From Gammaproteobacteria bacterium (lineage in GTDB: Bacteria > Pseudomonadota > Gammaproteobacteria > SZUA-229), in contig JAPHRB010000112.1 in NCBI GenBank assembly GCA_026197015.1, positions 1-8,797 on the forward strand: a stretch of 8,797 nucleotides of DNA, written 5' to 3'. Under the pieces are notes generated by a model. The model was not told the origin of the DNA and searched no databases. It saw only the letters and a program-made list of their open reading frames with translations. Positions 6,110-8,797 of this stretch are shown here, one piece after another. Both the position numbers and the translations under genes were made by a program. Position 1 is the first letter of the stretch. Each line of letters starts with the position of its first letter.

Positions 6110-6234
6110 AGCCTGATAGCGTATATTAGCATTTGCTTATTTTTAAGGGGCGTTTTAAGTCTTGCCTAAAGGATTAAATTAATGAGAGAATACTTTAGTT
6201 ATATTAATATATTATAATATTAGGTTTACGTATT

Positions 6235-6555
6235 ATGTTTGGTGTTAAAGAGTTAGATGTTAATACGCTTCAGTCGTATTTCGACGAAGGTAAAAAAATT
6301 CGTTTACTGGATGTGCGGGGCTTAGGTGAAATGGCACAAGGCATGATCCCAAATGCTGAAAAGTTACCATTACATACATTACCTGCTCGCCTGAATGAAA
6401 TAGGCACAGATGAAATCACGGTTCTTTATTGTCGAAGCGGCGCACGTTCTGCACAGGGTGTTGGTTATATGGCGCAGCAAGGTTTCGATAATGTATATAA
6501 CTTGCGTGGTGGAATTATTGCCTGGGCACGAAATGGTATGCCGTTGATGTCATAA
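6235..6555 (+). CDS. Single-domain rhodanese-like sulfurtransferase
   Basis: 106 residues forming one rhodanese domain, with no signal peptide and therefore cytoplasmic. The active-site loop is CRSGARS at 66-72. Cys66 would carry the persulfide, and the arginines and glycine of the loop form the usual anion-binding cradle. RLLDVRGLGEMAQGMIPNA (23-41) and NLRGGIIAWARNGMPL (89-104) are the standard flanking motifs. Such proteins transfer sulfane sulfur from thiosulfate or glutathione persulfide to acceptors such as TusA or DsrE2. The divergent dsrE2 neighbour supports a role in sulfur trafficking, but the donor and acceptor are inferred. It has AGGT 9 nt before the ATG as ribosome site and its own terminator 30 nt after the stop. 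It resembles GlpE-type proteins in size. Confidence 0.92.
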   Translation: MFGVKELDVNTLQSYFDEGKKIRLLDVRGLGEMAQGMIPNAEKLPLHTLPARLNEIGTDEITVLYCRSGARSAQGVGYMAQQGFDNVYNLRGGIIAWARNGMPLMS

Positions 6556-6585
6556 ATATTATATTATTATTTTTTAATTTTTAAG

Positions 6586-6610
6586 AAGGCGCTCTGGGAG
6601 CGCCTTTTTT
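6586..6610 (+). terminator. Rho-independent terminator of the rhodanese gene
   Basis: AAGGCGCTC (6586-6594) pairs perfectly with GAGCGCCTT (6598-6606) around TGG. A run of six T residues (6605-6610) overlaps the end of the stem. It lies 30 nt after the stop codon. Confidence 0.93.
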
Positions 6611-6632
6611 ATTGTCTGGTTTTTTTGTTTAC

Positions 6633-6798
6633 GGATCATCTCCATCGGGGAAAGGTCGCGCTTTCTGCGCCCTGTCCCCTGTTGTGATGCCATCAAGAGT
6701 TTTACGGAGTCGACTCACTACATATCCAGCTCCTGGTGGTATGGATTAAGGGGGCAGGGTGCCAAAAAGCGTCAACCTTTCCCCGATGGAGACGTTCC
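6633..6798. repeat. Large imperfect palindromic element, possible MITE or ERIC-like intergenic repeat
   Basis: The outer arms TCTCCATCGGGGAAAGGT (6639-6656) and ACCTTTCCCCGATGGAGA (6775-6792) are perfect 18-bp inverted copies. Pairing continues inwards with gaps: CGCTTTCTG...CCCTGTCCCCT on the left is complementary to most of 6750-6770. The outer flanks GGA (6633-6635) and TCC (6796-6798) also pair. The centre holds the perfect palindrome GAGTCGACTC (6707-6716). The element is clearly more GC-rich than its surroundings and has no reading frame of note. It begins 22 bp after the rhodanese terminator. No convincing target-site duplication was found. It could be a non-autonomous transposable element, an ERIC-type repeat or a structured RNA. 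Confidence 0.7.
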
Positions 6799-6803
6799 AA
6801 TGA

Positions 6804-6880
6804 CAGCAGAATACATTGATTTAATTTGTCGATGTTAATTTCAGATATCAGGTGATTTTGATATCAAATTAGTTCTGCTG
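6804..6880. repeat. Second nested inverted-repeat structure beside the large palindrome
   Basis: CAGCAGAA (6804-6811) pairs perfectly with TTCTGCTG (6873-6880). Inside lies a second stem, where 6836-6850 pairs with 6859-6871 over 13 bp with a 2-nt CA bulge and an 8-nt loop. About 24 unpaired bases sit on the 5' side. It starts 6 nt after the large palindrome and could be part of the same element or an independent hairpin. Confidence 0.45.
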
Positions 6881-7242
6881 ATTAATTTTTAAAATAAAAA
6901 TAAAAATAAAATTTTAATCATTTTTATATTAAACATTTAACACGCAATTGAGGTGAAATTAGAGCAGTAAAAGTATTTTTAATAATCAATATATTATTAT
7001 ATTAATATATTGTAATTTAATAACTTAACTAAAGAATATTCATCATTTATTGATTAATTACAATTTTTCTACTAAAACACTTTAAAAGAACTACATTTCT
7101 CTTTTATTTTATTGACTTTAAACAGGTGTTTTGAGATCGTTCCGCACCAGCAAGGGCTCGCTTTTAAGTTGTCAGGATACAGCATCAAAAAAATAAATTT
7201 AGCGCAGTAAAGCGCACAACTCTCAATTTGAGGATTACAATT
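6881..7242 (+). other. AT-rich non-coding leader before the FadL-like gene
   Basis: No gene is visible. The first 230 bases are almost pure A+T with short TAAAAA repeats (about 6888-6915) and alternating TA runs (about 6988-7013). A GC-richer island follows at about 7128-7178, then an A-tract. TTGACT (7112-7117) resembles a -35, but no good -10 lies at the right distance. AGCGCA is repeated at 7201-7206 and 7211-7216, offset by 10 bp. The ribosome site GAGG is at 7230-7233. Confidence 0.45.
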
Positions 7243-8574
7243 ATGTCACGTGGTATTAAGAAGTCCTTAATCGCCCTTTCAGTTTCAGGCGTTTTATTTG
7301 CCCCATCAGCATTTGCTACAAATGGTTATTTTTCACATGGTTACAGTACAGCAGAAAAAGGTTTGGCTGGTGCAGGTGTTGCACACTCTTCTGATTCATT
7401 AGCGTCAGCAACTAACCCCGCAGGTTTAGTAAAAGTAGGTAGCCGCATGGATGTAGGTGCGGCACTCTTTAACCCAAATCGTCAATATACAATCGAAGGT
7501 GCTCCGAACCCTTCACCAGCATTTGGTTTGTCTCCAGGAACTTACGAAAGCGACCACTCTTTATTTCTAATACCACATATTGGTTATAACTCAATGATAG
7601 ATGACTCCAGTGCATGGGGAATTGCCGCTTATGGTAGTGGTGGTATGAATTCAAGTTATAGCGGTGCCGATGTGCCGCCGGCAGGAACGTTTTATGGTGG
7701 TACAGCAGGTGTAAATCTGTCTCAGTTATTCATTAATTTATCTTACTCAAAGCAGCTCAATGACAAACACTCTGTTGGTGCAAGTGCTATTTTTGCTTAC
7801 CAGATGTTTAAAGCTGATGGTTTAGGTGCTTTTGGAGCTCAGGGTTATTCAAATGATGCTACCAAGCTGACAAATAATGGCGATGACACATCTATGGGTT
7901 TTGGTGTAAAGCTGGGTTGGCAGGGTGAAATTACTCAAGCCGTTACTTTAGGTGTGTCTTATCAATCTGAAATGGCAATGAGTGAATTTGATGATTACGC
8001 GGGTTTGTTTGCAGAGCAGGGTGATTTTGACATTCCTGCATCAGCAACACTTGGCCTGGCCTGGAAAACCAGCAAGTCATCTACTTTAGTTTTTGACATC
8101 CAGCAAATTTATTATAGTGATGTTGCGTCATTAGGTAATGGTATTGAAAATTTATTTGCATGTGCGGCTGCGGGTAGTGCGCCTCAGCCGACATGTTTAG
8201 GTGGTTCGAACGGTGCTGGTTTTGGCTGGGACGACATGACTGTATTCAAGCTGGGTTATGAATGGGGTAATGATATTACCTGGCGTGTAGGTGTTAGTAC
8301 GACTGATCAGCCAATTCCTGGCGAAGGCACTACTGCAACTACTCCTCGACCTAATGGTAGTCAGACGCTTTTCAATATATTGGCACCAGGTGTGGTTGAA
8401 ACTCATATCACGGCGGGTATGACGATGCCTTTAGGTTCAAATTCAGAAATTTCATTTGCGGCTATGTATGCACCTAGTACTTCTGTAAAAGGTAGTACGC
8501 AATTTGATCAACAGACAGCTGAGTTAGAGATGGATCAGTTTGAGATTCAAGGTAGTTACACAATGAAGTTCTAA
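7243..8574 (+). CDS. FadL/TodX-family outer membrane channel protein
   Basis: 443 residues from the ATG at 7243, which has GAGG 9 nt upstream and begins a clean signal peptide; a TTG at 7228 would only add five residues before it. Cleavage is expected after PSAFA at residue 25. The mature start TNGYFSHGYST, followed by GLAGAGVAHSSD and NPAG (58-61), is the hatch region of FadL-family proteins. The rest is rich in alternating aromatic and polar residues, as in a beta barrel, and the final residue is Phe443. Cys307 and Cys318 probably form a disulfide in an extracellular loop. FadL proteins pass hydrophobic molecules, such as long-chain fatty acids or aromatics, through the outer membrane. The substrate here is unknown; the sulfur-gene context allows hydrophobic sulfur species as an inference only. 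The gene stands alone between a long leader and its own terminator. Confidence 0.88.
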   Translation: MSRGIKKSLIALSVSGVLFAPSAFATNGYFSHGYSTAEKGLAGAGVAHSSDSLASATNPAGLVKVGSRMDVGAALFNPNRQYTIEGAPNPSPAFGLSPGTYESDHSLFLIPHIGYNSMIDDSSAWGIAAYGSGGMNSSYSGADVPPAGTFYGGTAGVNLSQLFINLSYSKQLNDKHSVGASAIFAYQMFKADGLGAFGAQGYSNDATKLTNNGDDTSMGFGVKLGWQGEITQAVTLGVSYQSEMAMSEFDDYAGLFAEQGDFDIPASATLGLAWKTSKSSTLVFDIQQIYYSDVASLGNGIENLFACAAAGSAPQPTCLGGSNGAGFGWDDMTVFKLGYEWGNDITWRVGVSTTDQPIPGEGTTATTPRPNGSQTLFNILAPGVVETHITAGMTMPLGSNSEISFAAMYAPSTSVKGSTQFDQQTAELEMDQFEIQGSYTMKF

Positions 8575-8601
8575 AATAGCTTATAAAATATTTATATGCT
8601 T

Positions 8602-8632
8602 AAAAGCCGCGCTGTAATGCGCGGCTTTTTTT
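8602..8632 (+). terminator. Rho-independent terminator of the FadL-like gene
   Basis: AGCCGCGC (8605-8612) pairs perfectly with GCGCGGCT (8619-8626) around a 6-nt TGTAAT loop, extended by A and T runs. Seven T residues (8626-8632) follow. It lies 27 nt after the stop codon. Confidence 0.93.
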
Positions 8633-8716
8633 ATGTTAAAAATCATTAAACGTAAAACATGATTAAAGATTAGAAAATAACCAATTACTTAAATACAATT
8701 GAGATTAATTTTTCCG

Positions 8717-8746
8717 TTGACAAGTACTAGGCTGGCCGTTTATTTT
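8717..8746 (+). promoter_or_regulatory. Promoter-like pair reading out of the window
   Basis: A perfect -35 TTGACA (8717-8722) and TATTTT (8741-8746) are 18 bp apart on the plus strand. Transcription would start near 8753 and run out of the window. No start codon with a ribosome site is visible before 8797, so the gene served, which may be an RNA gene, is unseen. Confidence 0.5.
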
Positions 8747-8797
8747 GATGACACGTTGTTAATGCGTGATCCTACATAAAACACACCTTATCGACAT

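Larger units (their letters stand above)
5815..6234. other. Divergent regulatory gap between dsrE2 and the rhodanese gene
   Basis: No gene is visible in this 420-bp AT-rich stretch. Towards dsrE2 it contains a perfect minus-strand TTGACA (5971-5966) with TATGAA 19 bp further (5946-5941), a suboptimal pair. Towards the rhodanese gene it holds two perfect plus-strand TATAAT boxes, at 6049-6054 and 6104-6109, and a third in AT-rich sequence at 6213-6218. An 11-bp dyad, CAGAT T ATCTG (6036-6046), lies just before the first box. The two genes may be controlled from here jointly or separately. Confidence 0.5.

Noticed and set aside
6888..6915. TAAAAA repeats as a functional tandem repeat or CRISPR-like array
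   Set aside because: Only about two to three units of simple A/T sequence are present, with no spacers; they are ordinary low-complexity DNA in an AT-rich gap. No CRISPR array is visible anywhere in the window.
7228..7242. TTG start that extends the FadL-like protein by five residues
   Set aside because: The TTG overlaps the GAGG ribosome site that serves the ATG at 7243, and the signal peptide begins naturally at that ATG.

Overview
The window looks like a chromosomal segment of an AT-rich, sulfur-oxidising gammaproteobacterium. The evidence is the gene content: a soxXYZA operon with a monoheme-type SoxA, a DsrE2-type sulfur carrier, a single-domain rhodanese, a YeeE/YedE sulfur transporter, a BepA-type M48 protease and a FadL-type outer membrane protein. 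A bacterial tRNA-Lys with an encoded CCA end fits the same picture. I cannot name genus or species from sequence alone. The absence here of soxB and soxCD fits lineages with a truncated Sox system, but those genes could lie elsewhere.

Layout. 1-612 (+): C-terminal part of a YeeE/YedE transporter whose start lies before the window. 690-765 (+): tRNA-Lys(UUU) with a promoter in front and a 15-bp hairpin behind. 956-1135 (+): a 59-residue two-helix membrane protein. 1177-1212: a bidirectional terminator between converging units. 1233-3395 (-): soxX, soxY, soxZ, soxA in transcription order. 3662-5104 (-): BepA-like periplasmic metalloprotease/chaperone. 5250-5279: terminator of the next minus-strand unit. 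5302-5814 (-): DsrE2. 5815-6234: regulatory gap between the divergent dsrE2 and rhodanese genes. 6235-6555 (+): rhodanese with a strong terminator. 6633-6880: two adjacent non-coding inverted-repeat structures, one about 160 bp across. 6881-7242: very AT-rich leader. 7243-8574 (+): FadL-family outer membrane protein with terminator. 8717-8746 (+): a promoter-like pair pointing out of the window.

How the genes may work together (inference from families). SoxXA couples thiosulfate to the C-terminal cysteine of SoxY in the SoxYZ carrier, in the periplasm. Without SoxCD the sulfane sulfur would be stored or passed inward. YeeE-type transport across the inner membrane and cytoplasmic persulfide handling by rhodanese and DsrE2 could be the inward steps. 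The FadL-type channel may let hydrophobic molecules, conceivably including elemental sulfur or polysulfur species, through the outer membrane. BepA and tRNA-Lys are housekeeping.

The least explained parts are the structured non-coding element at 6633-6880, the small membrane protein at 956-1135, and the repeat pattern in front of soxX.
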